DNA from: Bacteriovorax sp.
GTDB lineage: Bacteria > Bdellovibrionota > Bacteriovoracia > Bacteriovoracales > Bacteriovoracaceae
DNA: 6,881 nucleotides
NCBI GenBank assembly: GCA_030654205.1
Contig: JAURXW010000493.1
Location: forward strand, 1-6,881
Direction: 5' to 3'
The notes beneath the pieces were generated by a model. It was given only the letters and a program-made list of their open reading frames with translations. It was not told the DNA's origin and ran no database searches. Positions 1 through 5,381 of the stretch are shown here, piece after piece. Positions within the stretch are counted from its first letter, which is position 1; every line of letters starts with the position of its first letter. The position numbers were made by a program, and so were the translations under genes.

Positions 1-1661
1 TCACTGGGACACCTTTGATGAAAGAAGATAAGAACGAGCGTGAGTTTGGTACTTACATTGACCAATATACAATTGAGCAAGCGGTAGAAGACGGAGCGAC
101 AGTTCAGATTATTTATGAAGGCCGTGAATCAAAAACTAAAATGACAGGTGAATCACTTGATGTAATTTTTGATAACTACTTTAAGGATAATACTCAAGAA
201 GAGCGAGATGCTATTATTAGAAAGTATGGTAAAGAAAATGCTGTGCTAGAAGCCCCTAAACGAATTGAGATGATCGCTCTTGATATCATCAATCACTATA
301 ATGGAAAAATTCGTCCAGAAGGATTTAAGGCCCAGATTGTTTGTACTTCAAGAAGAGCGGCTATTCTTTATAAAGATGCACTTGATAGATTAGGTGGCCC
401 TGAATCAGCAGTTATTATTTCTGGTAACCACAATGATGCTCCTGAGTTTCGACCTTATACAGACGAAGCAAAAAACAAAGTATTCATAGAGCGATTTAAG
501 AAACCAATGAAAGAGGATGCTCTCTCAATTCTTATAGTTAAAGATAAGCTCCTCACTGGCTTTGATGCTCCAATTGAGCAGGTCATGTATCTTGATCGTA
601 AATTAAAAGAACATACTCTATTGCAGGCTATTGCTCGGGTAAATAGAACCAAGAGCGGTAAAGAATATGGTTACATTGTTGATTATTACGGTCTAACCGA
701 TTACTTGAAAGAAGCTCTTGAGATGTTCTCGGCCCAAGATGTGAAAGGGGCATTGCAACCCTTAAAAGATGAAATTCCGAAACTTGAAGCTCGTCACGCA
801 AAAGTGATTGAGTTTTTTAAGGGAATGGATTTGAAAAATATTGATGCATGCATTGTAAGTCTAAGCGATGAAAGGCGACGGGCTGAGTTTGAAATTGATT
901 TTAAAAACTTTCTCAAATCCATGAATGCCATCCTTCCTGATGCTGGAGCGACACCTTTTATTTCAGATATGAAAAAACTTGGCAAAATCAATCATGGCGC
1001 TAGGAATTTATATCGAGATGAGCAATTAAATATAGTAGACGCTGGTGAAAAAGTCAGAAGACTTATAGACGAGCATATTTTTTCTGAAGGAGTTGACCCA
1101 AAAATTCCACCGACCAAATTGTTTGATGGAAACTTTGTTGATTCGGTTCAAAAGCATAAAGAACCGCAGACTCAGGCACTGGAAATGGAATATGCCATTA
1201 AAAAGCATATTGAAGATAATCTTGAGCAGAACCCAGAATATTACCGAGCATTAAGTAAAAAGTTAAAAGAGATTCTGGAATCTAAACATGAAAAATGGGA
1301 AGAACTTGTTCAATTACTTCTTAACTTTAGAGATGGAATAGAGAAGAATCTAAAGGATGAAGCTAAAAAGTTTGGTTTATCAGAAGTTGAATTGGCTTTT
1401 TTTATGACTTTGCAAAAGGAAGTATTAGAAAAGTTTCCAGACAGAACTAAGGATAAAAAGCTTGAAGCTGAGATCATCGGTTGTACAACAAAGCTTGTTC
1501 AAATGTTAAAAGAGGCGACAAATATCGTAGATTTTTTCACCAGAGATTCTGAACAAAAAGAAGTGATGAAAAAAATTAGAAGAACTTTAGGCGATTGCAG
1601 CTTTTGTGATGTGAGCGAAGATAAAAAACTTGTGTATTCTGTGACTGAAGAATTTATGTGA
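1..1661 (+). CDS. hsdR: Type I restriction endonuclease subunit R (HsdR), C-terminal part, open at the left edge
   Basis: This is the ATP-dependent translocase/cleavage subunit of a type I R-M complex, which pulls DNA through the HsdM/HsdS methylase and cuts unmodified DNA. The frame is open to the window edge. The first complete codons read TGTPL, the helicase motif III region (FTGTP in HsdR), so the N-terminal nuclease domain and motifs I-II lie outside. Counting from the TTG at 15, motif IV-like AQIVCTSRRAA is at about 106-116, motif V LLTGFDAP at 179-186 and motif VI LQAIARVNR at 203-211. The remaining roughly 330 residues are helical and match the HsdR C-terminal domain style (T1RH-like_C/EcoR124 type), including DPKIPP and EMEYAIKKHI. 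About 552 residues are visible; full HsdR proteins are commonly near 1000. The TTG and ATG at 15 and 18 are internal, not starts. No frameshift is seen. A metallopeptidase gene follows 26 bp downstream. Confidence 0.95.
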   Translation, partial: TGTPLMKEDKNEREFGTYIDQYTIEQAVEDGATVQIIYEGRESKTKMTGESLDVIFDNYFKDNTQEERDAIIRKYGKENAVLEAPKRIEMIALDIINHYNGKIRPEGFKAQIVCTSRRAAILYKDALDRLGGPESAVIISGNHNDAPEFRPYTDEAKNKVFIERFKKPMKEDALSILIVKDKLLTGFDAPIEQVMYLDRKLKEHTLLQAIARVNRTKSGKEYGYIVDYYGLTDYLKEALEMFSAQDVKGALQPLKDEIPKLEARHAKVIEFFKGMDLKNIDACIVSLSDERRRAEFEIDFKNFLKSMNAILPDAGATPFISDMKKLGKINHGARNLYRDEQLNIVDAGEKVRRLIDEHIFSEGVDPKIPPTKLFDGNFVDSVQKHKEPQTQALEMEYAIKKHIEDNLEQNPEYYRALSKKLKEILESKHEKWEELVQLLLNFRDGIEKNLKDEAKKFGLSEVELAFFMTLQKEVLEKFPDRTKDKKLEAEIIGCTTKLVQMLKEATNIVDFFTRDSEQKEVMKKIRRTLGDCSFCDVSEDKKLVYSVTEEFM

Positions 1662-1687
1662 CTAGCTAAAACTAAATTTAGGGAAGT

Positions 1688-2398
1688 ATGAACGGTTTTG
1701 ATATTGAAATTCAATATTCAGAGAAGGTGAAGTCAACTACTCTCGAAGTATGGCCAGGGAATCTGGTCAAAGTTATTGCTCCAATAGGATCAACCGAAAC
1801 TGAATTACAAAAGATAGTTTCTAAAAAAACAAAATGGATTATTGAAAAGCAGCGCCTTATAAAAGATGTTCCCGTTTGGAGAGAACGTGAGTTCATTTCT
1901 GGTGAATCGTTACCTATTTTGGGCCGTGAATACCGATTAAAGGTGATTGAAGGTTTCGGGGAAACATCACTTAAGGATGATCGATTTGTTGTCCCAGTTG
2001 TTACGATTGAAAACGATGATAATTCTGAACAGAGCAAATCTGAATTAGTGAAGCTGTCTTTAATAAAATGGTATAAGGCCGAAGCGTTAAATAAAATTAT
2101 ACCTAGAGTTGAATTTTTTTGTGAAAAATTGAATTGTAATGCGAAGTCTATTTCTATTAAAGATTACGAGGCTAGATGGGGAAGTTGTACACCTACTGGT
2201 GACTTAATCTTTAACTGGCAGATACTAGCGCTTCCTCGTGAATCTTTTGAATATGTCATTGCTCATGAGGTTTGCCATTTAATTGAACTGAACCATTCAA
2301 AAGATTTTTATAGATTACTTTGCTCTTTGGGGTTTGAGACTGATGAAACAGAGGCGCGATTGAAGTATTATCGAAATTTATTTTCAAACAGTATTTAA
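1688..2398 (+). CDS. YgjP-like (DUF45) zinc metallopeptidase linked to type I R-M
   Basis: This 236-aa protein has the YgjP/DUF45 architecture, a cytoplasmic gluzincin-like family related to SprT/M48. The N-terminal half is beta-rich (residues 1-110) and contains the typical ILGREYRL segment (77-84). The C-terminal catalytic half has RWGSC (163-167), the zinc motif HEVCH (193-197, with E194 as catalytic base) and NHSKDFY (202-208), whose His203 is the expected third zinc ligand. No signal peptide or membrane segment is seen, and the length is normal for the family. The ATG is preceded by AGGGAAGT, a short-spaced Shine-Dalgarno. The gene lies 26 bp after hsdR on the same strand, so it is probably co-transcribed. 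Homologues are often found next to type I R-M genes. The substrate is unknown; a role in controlling or processing the R-M complex is inference only. Confidence 0.9.
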   Translation: MNGFDIEIQYSEKVKSTTLEVWPGNLVKVIAPIGSTETELQKIVSKKTKWIIEKQRLIKDVPVWREREFISGESLPILGREYRLKVIEGFGETSLKDDRFVVPVVTIENDDNSEQSKSELVKLSLIKWYKAEALNKIIPRVEFFCEKLNCNAKSISIKDYEARWGSCTPTGDLIFNWQILALPRESFEYVIAHEVCHLIELNHSKDFYRLLCSLGFETDETEARLKYYRNLFSNSI

Positions 2399-2448
2399 GT
2401 TTTTTACGCAAACAGCCAGAAATGATCAATTTAAAATCTGAACAGTTT

Positions 2449-2883
2449 TTAACTTTCTATTTTTGCAGTTGATGGATTTATAAAAGAGTGGTCATTAAAA
2501 TTTCTAATGCTACTTCTGATTCTGAAGAATTCAAACTTTCTTAATTCTTTTATGGCTGTTTGATTCATGTCGATACTTATATTTATAATTGAAGGGCAGT
2601 AAACTACCCAAGCAAATGGGTCATGAGTTTTATTATTAATAGTCGCAATATCATGAAGCTCTAATAACTCTGTAAGTTCTGCATTGTTAAGCATCAGGTA
2701 AATTTCCCTCGGTATAGCTAACGCCATAGAAGCCCCAATGCCAGAAGTTTTTCTCATACCCTTACAAACACCGACTGAAAGCTTAATACGTCTTATAACC
2801 TCAATACGCTTGTCTGATGTACGTTTGTGATAATTGTTGGTCATGAACATACAGCCAAAGAAAGAACTAATATTTTTAAACAT
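2449..2883 (-). CDS. Hypothetical protein, translationally coupled to a tyrosine recombinase
   Basis: I do not recognise this 144-aa protein. It is basic in its first third (residues 17-45 are Lys/Arg-rich), with a Gly/Ala/Met patch around 48-56, a helical Leu/Glu segment around 60-77, and a mixed region with FAWVVYCPSIINISID (about 89-104). The opening FKNISSFFGCMFM is hydrophobic but short and precedes charged residues, so a signal peptide is doubtful; Met14 is an alternative start. The chosen ATG has a good Shine-Dalgarno, AGGA at 2890-2893 with 6-nt spacing, which overlaps the TAG stop of the recombinase. That argues for co-transcription and coupled translation. Possible roles are a recombinase partner (directionality or accessory DNA-binding protein) or simple cargo; sequence alone does not decide. 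It converges with the metallopeptidase gene, with 50 bp between their stops. Confidence 0.7.
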   Translation of the reverse strand: MFKNISSFFGCMFMTNNYHKRTSDKRIEVIRRIKLSVGVCKGMRKTSGIGASMALAIPREIYLMLNNAELTELLELHDIATINNKTHDPFAWVVYCPSIINISIDMNQTAIKELRKFEFFRIRSSIRNFNDHSFINPSTAKIES

Positions 2884-2891
2884 AATTTATC

Positions 2892-3824
2892 CTAGATTAA
2901 ATTTACAGCACACTTCAAACTTACTTCTTTATCAATTTCAGAATCGATGTAGCATAAAGTAGTTTTAATATCGTCATGTCCCAAAATGCGCTGAATATTT
3001 TCAACTGGCGTACCTCTTGAATATAAAATAGTTGCTAATGTTCGTCTGAGAGAGTGCGTAGTTATACGTTTTTCAATGCCCGCATCTTTTGCAAGTTTGC
3101 TAATACGAGCAACCATACAACTCCTATCCAAAGGCTTTTCCGATTTTGACTTTTCACCTCTTGAGCAATTTTGGATAAGATAATCATTTTCATCAAGATT
3201 AAATCCACTAGTTATAATGAATTCATTAATAAGTTCTTTAGTTCTATTAGTAACTTCTTTCGACAATGTGATATAACGAAATCGGCCACCTTTTCCTAAT
3301 ATAGTAATAGTATAAAGATCATTGTTCTCCACCATATGCTTGATTTTTAGTGACGTCATTTCTTCTGAACGTAGTCCGCTATTTAACAAAATTAAAATCA
3401 AAATCTTATTGTTTACATCATAGGCCGTTTGACCAACTTGATTGGTATATTTAATAAGTTGATGAGTCTCATTCAAGTTCATGCATGTGATTTTTTGCTC
3501 GCGTCTACTTACCGGAATAGGTTTTAAAAGTTTAACTTGGTTCAGTTGGATAATATTTCTTTCTTTGATGAAGTCAAAAAAGATTCTAACCGCAGAAGTT
3601 GTTAAGTTAATGCTTTTTGCTTTCTGAGTAGCTATTAATTTAGATTGAAAGTCCATCATCACTTCCAAAGTAACCCCATCGAGCGTAGTCATTGCAGGAT
3701 AGTAGCTACTCAGAAATGCGTAAAAGGTCGTCAGTGCTTTCTTGTAGGCCAAGTAAGTATTTCTGTTTTTATACTGAGATAAAAATAACTCCAGTTCACT
3801 TACTTGCTTACAGATATCATTCAT
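2892..3824 (-). CDS. Tyrosine recombinase/integrase (310 aa, XerC/D-like layout)
   Basis: This is a site-specific recombinase that cuts and rejoins DNA through a 3'-phosphotyrosine intermediate. Residues 1-90 form a SAM-like core-binding domain (NTYLAYKKALTTFYAFL at about 22-38). The catalytic domain has Arg152 in SGLRSEEM, Lys178 in the LGKGGRFRYI hairpin, the HxxR box His257-Arg260 in THSLRR, His283 in LGHDDIKTT and nucleophile Tyr292 in CYID. All canonical residues are present, so it should be active. It lacks the N-terminal arm-binding domain of the second integrase in this window, and I see no integron-integrase insertion between the catalytic boxes. The start is the ATG at 3824 with GGTGA four nt upstream; no in-frame competitor looks better. 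An AT-rich promoter-like region with an 18-bp palindrome lies just upstream. The 144-aa gene follows 8 bp downstream. It may be the integrase of an element carrying the small genes or the R-M locus; which one is unknown. Confidence 0.93.
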   Translation of the reverse strand: MNDICKQVSELELFLSQYKNRNTYLAYKKALTTFYAFLSSYYPAMTTLDGVTLEVMMDFQSKLIATQKAKSINLTTSAVRIFFDFIKERNIIQLNQVKLLKPIPVSRREQKITCMNLNETHQLIKYTNQVGQTAYDVNNKILILILLNSGLRSEEMTSLKIKHMVENNDLYTITILGKGGRFRYITLSKEVTNRTKELINEFIITSGFNLDENDYLIQNCSRGEKSKSEKPLDRSCMVARISKLAKDAGIEKRITTHSLRRTLATILYSRGTPVENIQRILGHDDIKTTLCYIDSEIDKEVSLKCAVNLI

Positions 3825-3855
3825 TAATTCACCACATTTTTTTTAACTTAAAATA

Positions 3856-3861
3856 ACTATA
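3856..3861 (-). promoter_or_regulatory. Possible -10 element of the leftward recombinase gene
   Basis: On the minus strand this reads TATAGT, five of six matches to TATAAT, about 32 bp upstream of the recombinase ATG. No good -35 hexamer is found at 16-18 bp; the space is AT-rich and overlaps the palindrome at 3872-3889. The assignment rests on position and composition only. Confidence 0.3.
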
Positions 3862-3871
3862 TTATTATTTT

Positions 3872-3889
3872 CTAATTATTAATAATTAG
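3872..3889. repeat. 18-bp perfect palindrome upstream of the recombinase, candidate operator
   Basis: CTAATTATTAATAATTAG is a perfect dyad with no spacer, 48 bp upstream of the recombinase start and just upstream of the possible -10 site. Placement over the presumed -35 region is what a repressor operator would show, for instance autoregulation. Pure A/T palindromes arise easily in AT-rich DNA, so this is only a candidate. Confidence 0.35.
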
Positions 3890-4304
3890 CGTGAATAAAT
3901 ATTTTAAGCAAGAGGTTGAAAATAATAATTTAATTTAATTTAAAGTGATCTCGAGCGATGGAGCTGTTTGCAACATTGGTAAGACTATTTCTTACTGGGG
4001 AGTGATCATTAATTTATGAAAGAAAAATATTTCAAGCATTTTATTCAATGAAGTTCTTTGTGTTTATTAAACTGCTATCGCGAGATTTGCACGTTTGTCA
4101 TTGGGAACGCACTAGATAGTGGACGTTATGGTGGGCACATAGTCAGAACAATAAAGATGTATCTCTTTTGAATGGTAGATGTGACTTCACCAAAAAGATG
4201 AGGGGGAGGGGGGCAGCACTGTAGATTTGTAATGACAGATAGTCATGCACATAAAATTTTAGCGGTAAACATTCTGAGTATTCAAATTTGATAATGTTAC
4301 AATT
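3890..4304. other. Gene-poor spacer between the recombinase and the two small genes
   Basis: I see no convincing gene here. Plus-strand frames at 4017 (11 codons) and 4048 (23 codons, overlapping as ATGA) lack a properly spaced Shine-Dalgarno. Structures noticed are: a GTAAG/CTTAC hairpin (3979-3995); TTACTGGGGAGTGATCAT (3992-4009), resembling the 17-bp repeat of the 5132-5301 region; CACTA-GA-TAGTG (4110-4121); a G5-A-G6 tract (4202-4213); and ATGAC-AGATA-GTCAT (4232-4246). The stretch could hold recombination sites for the leftward recombinase, since such sites often lie next to the integrase gene, but no crossover core can be identified. Confidence 0.5.
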
Positions 4305-4634
4305 TTAATCTTGAGTAACAACATCATTAGTATCAACGCTAAAGCCAAGTTCAGATAATATATCCACTGCATTCATTCTACTAATGTCGTTTGCAACGGT
4401 TATTCCTTTGTTCGTGATGATTCGTTTAAGTTTTAAACTTGCAGGAATTATAGAATGATCTAGAAAAGCATGTGTGATTTTAGCTTTTTTCATATCAAGC
4501 TTTGCGGCTATATTACAAGATGCCAACTTTGAAGTAATATTTGGACCGTCGTAAATGTTTAGTTTCTTTAGTAAAGCTAATTGTTTGTATGATGCAGACT
4601 TGACTGGCCAATTCAATATAGGTGAATTTTTCAT
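4305..4634 (-). CDS. Small protein with tandem KQLxLLKK / T-K-x-x-A-type helical motifs (109 aa)
   Basis: The function is not recognised. Residues 17-39 read KQLALLKKLNIY, a short loop, then ITSKLAS. This resembles the small helical unit seen in DUF3072-like and some phage/plasmid proteins (T-x-x-Q-x-x-x-L, then L-T-K-x-E-A-S), from memory of the family. A second helical unit near the C-terminus has DISRMNAVDILSELGF (83-98), a weaker version of the same pattern. There is no signal peptide or membrane segment. The ATG at 4634 lies 4 nt after the TAA of the upstream 78-aa gene; the nearest purine-rich site, GGAG at 4648-4651, is about 13 nt away. Translation may therefore depend on coupling to the upstream gene. 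In this frame the sequence stays open back to a TAG at 4677-4679 without another ATG. Both genes face the leftward recombinase gene and could be cargo or helper genes of its element. Confidence 0.6.
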   Translation of the reverse strand: MKNSPILNWPVKSASYKQLALLKKLNIYDGPNITSKLASCNIAAKLDMKKAKITHAFLDHSIIPASLKLKRIITNKGITVANDISRMNAVDILSELGFSVDTNDVVTQD

Positions 4635-4638
4635 GTGT

Positions 4639-4875
4639 TTAAAATACTCCGGTTGTCTTGTTGCATTTCCACGATTCTATAAATAAAAAAATTTTTATGG
4701 ATGCCTCTAGCTTTGTTGTATATTTGTCATAATAAATTTTATGCCTTTTTATCAGCTCTAATTGCTTAGTTGTTGGCTTGCAATCATTTCTACTTTCTTG
4801 GCTAGAGTAGTTGGTAGAACTAAATTCATTTTTGATTTTGTCGTTGATAAAGAGTTTGTTGTTAATAATTTGCAT
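4639..4875 (-). CDS. Small protein, paralogue-like to its downstream neighbour (78 aa)
   Basis: The function is not recognised. Residues 37-48 (KQLELIKRHKIY) align with 17-28 of the next gene (KQLALLKKLNIY, 7 of 12 identical), and TTKLEAS (53-59) aligns with its TSKLAS. The two therefore look like diverged copies of one short helical domain. The first 32 residues are polar and probably flexible. The ATG has a good Shine-Dalgarno on the minus strand, AGGA at 4884-4887 with 8-nt spacing, the main reason to accept the gene. The C-terminus after residue 62 is uncertain because codons 62-64 sit on a T7 run containing T TTT TTA; a -1 shift or a one-base indel would replace the last 14 residues by 17 others and end at 4631. 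It lies 4 nt upstream of the 109-aa gene on the same strand and is probably co-transcribed with it. Confidence 0.55.
   Translation of the reverse strand: MQIINNKLFINDKIKNEFSSTNYSSQESRNDCKPTTKQLELIKRHKIYYDKYTTKLEASIKIFLFIESWKCNKTTGVF
4684..4690 (-). promoter_or_regulatory. In-frame T TTT TTA slippery heptamer (possible -1 frameshift site)
   Basis: Read on the minus strand in the frame of the 78-aa gene, codons 62-64 are ATT TTT TTA, so the heptamer U UUU UUA is correctly phased for tandem -1 slippage. The -1 frame stays open for 17 codons to a TGA at 4631-4633 that overlaps the next ATG (ATGA). I found no clear stimulatory stem-loop downstream. The alternative is an ordinary homopolymer indel or a harmless T run. 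Confidence 0.3.
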
Positions 4876-4962
4876 TTGTAGTTTCCTAAATAGTGGGAAC
4901 GTAGGGAAGGGGAATGAGAAAGGAAAGGGAGGTGAAAGTAGCTAGATTTTTTTCTAGTAGTT

Positions 4963-5109
4963 TCAAGTCCATTCCTCCAGATGCTCCAGCCTCAATTCCC
5001 ACTCTGTTTGTGGTTCCGCTTTTTCGAGTATATGTAGTTTAATTCCGAGGTTAGTGAGGGACGCTTCACTAAAATAAGCCCCCCACAGATGGCGAATTAA
5101 AAATCCCAT
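4963..5109 (-). CDS. Doubtful 48-codon reading frame in the GC-richer patch
   Basis: The frame from ATG 5109 ends with a charged, helical-looking tail (LEKAEPQTEWELRLEHLEEW, about residues 28-47). It uses GAG, CTG and CTC codons more than neighbouring genes, which could mean a remnant of a foreign gene. It has no Shine-Dalgarno, and an in-frame TAA lies two codons upstream of the ATG. A plus-strand frame (4914-5042, 42 codons, preceded by AGGGAAGGGG) overlaps it, so neither is secure. I recognise no family. Confidence 0.15.
   Translation of the reverse strand: MGFLIRHLWGAYFSEASLTNLGIKLHILEKAEPQTEWELRLEHLEEWT
5051..5072. repeat. Compact hairpin TTAGTGA/TCACTAA
   Basis: TTAGTGA (5051-5057) pairs with TCACTAA (5066-5072). 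As RNA a G-U and a G-C pair extend it to nine pairs closed by the four bases GACG. No T-run follows on either strand, so it is unlikely to be an intrinsic terminator. Its TTAGTG half-site recurs at 5113 and 5131, suggesting a protein-binding site family, possibly for the integrase or excisionase. Confidence 0.4.
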
Positions 5110-5131
5110 AGTTTAGTGTTAAAATATAAGT

Positions 5132-5301
5132 TAGTGGGGATGATTGATGGATCAAAGAGGCTTATTGGTTTTTCTTTTCAGTGCTGCATATAAGAATTAT
5201 GCCCCTTATCCTAATGAGTTAAATGATATCTAACCGTCTATTTTAATTCTAAAAATCAATTTAAATCTTTCGAATATTTTTTCTATCAATCATCCCCACT
5301 A
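5132..5301. repeat. 170-bp segment bounded by 17-bp perfect inverted repeats
   Basis: The left arm TAGTGGGGATGATTGAT (5132-5148) is matched exactly, inverted, by ATCAATCATCCCCACTA (5285-5301), with 136 bp between. A chance match of this length over so short a distance is very unlikely. Both ends are TA, so it could be a small non-autonomous transposon-like element (15-bp ends with TA target duplication, as in IS630/Tc1-type insertions). It could equally be paired integrase or regulator sites, or a structured transcript, since TATTTTTT follows the right arm. It has no transposase. The left arm also contains the Shine-Dalgarno-like GGGGA and start of a short reading frame. Confidence 0.7.
5147..5233 (+). 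CDS. Possible 28-aa small protein inside the inverted-repeat segment
   Basis: An ATG at 5147 preceded by GGGGA at 5136-5140 (6-nt spacing) opens 28 codons, with a hydrophobic stretch LLVFLFSAAY (about residues 6-15) and then a polar tail rich in Tyr, Pro and Asn. The ribosome site and ATG lie in the left arm of the 17-bp inverted repeat, so the right arm could mask them in a transcript. It may be a real tiny protein, the remnant of a longer gene, or chance. No family is recognised. Confidence 0.2.
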   Translation: MDQRGLLVFLFSAAYKNYAPYPNELNDI

Positions 5302-5381
5302 CTCTATTTTTTAATTGAGCCATTAAAGCATTACTGCTTTTCAAGGTTCTATTTTGTTAGGTTTGTTACACAGGTGGGGTC

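Larger units (their letters stand above)
4876..5381. other. Repeat-rich spacer between small genes and the excisionase-integrase pair
   Basis: No strong gene is seen in this roughly 500-bp stretch. It contains, in order: a polypurine tract (4903-4938); CTAGA-T6-TCTAG (4942-4957); a GC-richer patch of about 45% G+C by hand count (4963-5109); a hairpin (5051-5072); a 17-bp inverted repeat (5132-5301); and AAAGCA-TTAC-TGCTTT (5325-5340). TAGTG/CACTA recurs at 4891, 5052, 5067, 5114, 5132 and 5297. Upstream of an excisionase-integrase operon, this is a reasonable place for integrase arm sites or an attachment site, but no crossover core is evident. Confidence 0.5.

Noticed and set aside
1711..2037. 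Long minus-strand open frame (108 codons) inside the metallopeptidase gene
   Set aside because: It is a shadow of the well-supported plus-strand gene, with no ribosome site or protein-like features of its own.
2410..2450. Imperfect stem AAAC/CAGA with TCTG/GTTT and T5 between the convergent genes, as a terminator
   Set aside because: Two four-pair helices with a large internal loop and a 16-nt loop are too weak to call.
4017..4119. Two short plus-strand frames joined as ATGA (11 and 23 codons)
   Set aside because: The only G-rich site is 13 nt upstream, the products are tiny and no family is recognisable.
3825..4304. Integron platform (recombinase plus small cassettes)
   Set aside because: The recombinase lacks the integron-specific insertion, the small genes share its orientation, and no paired attC-type sites were found.
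4961..4989. A tRNA 3'-end-like string (TTTCAAGTCC ... CTCCA), which would suggest an attachment site
   Set aside because: The T-stem does not pair and no acceptor stem partner exists upstream, so there is no real tRNA fold.
5315..5343. TTGAGC as -35 for the excisionase-integrase operon
   Set aside because: The sequence 17 bp downstream (TTTTCA) is not a credible -10.
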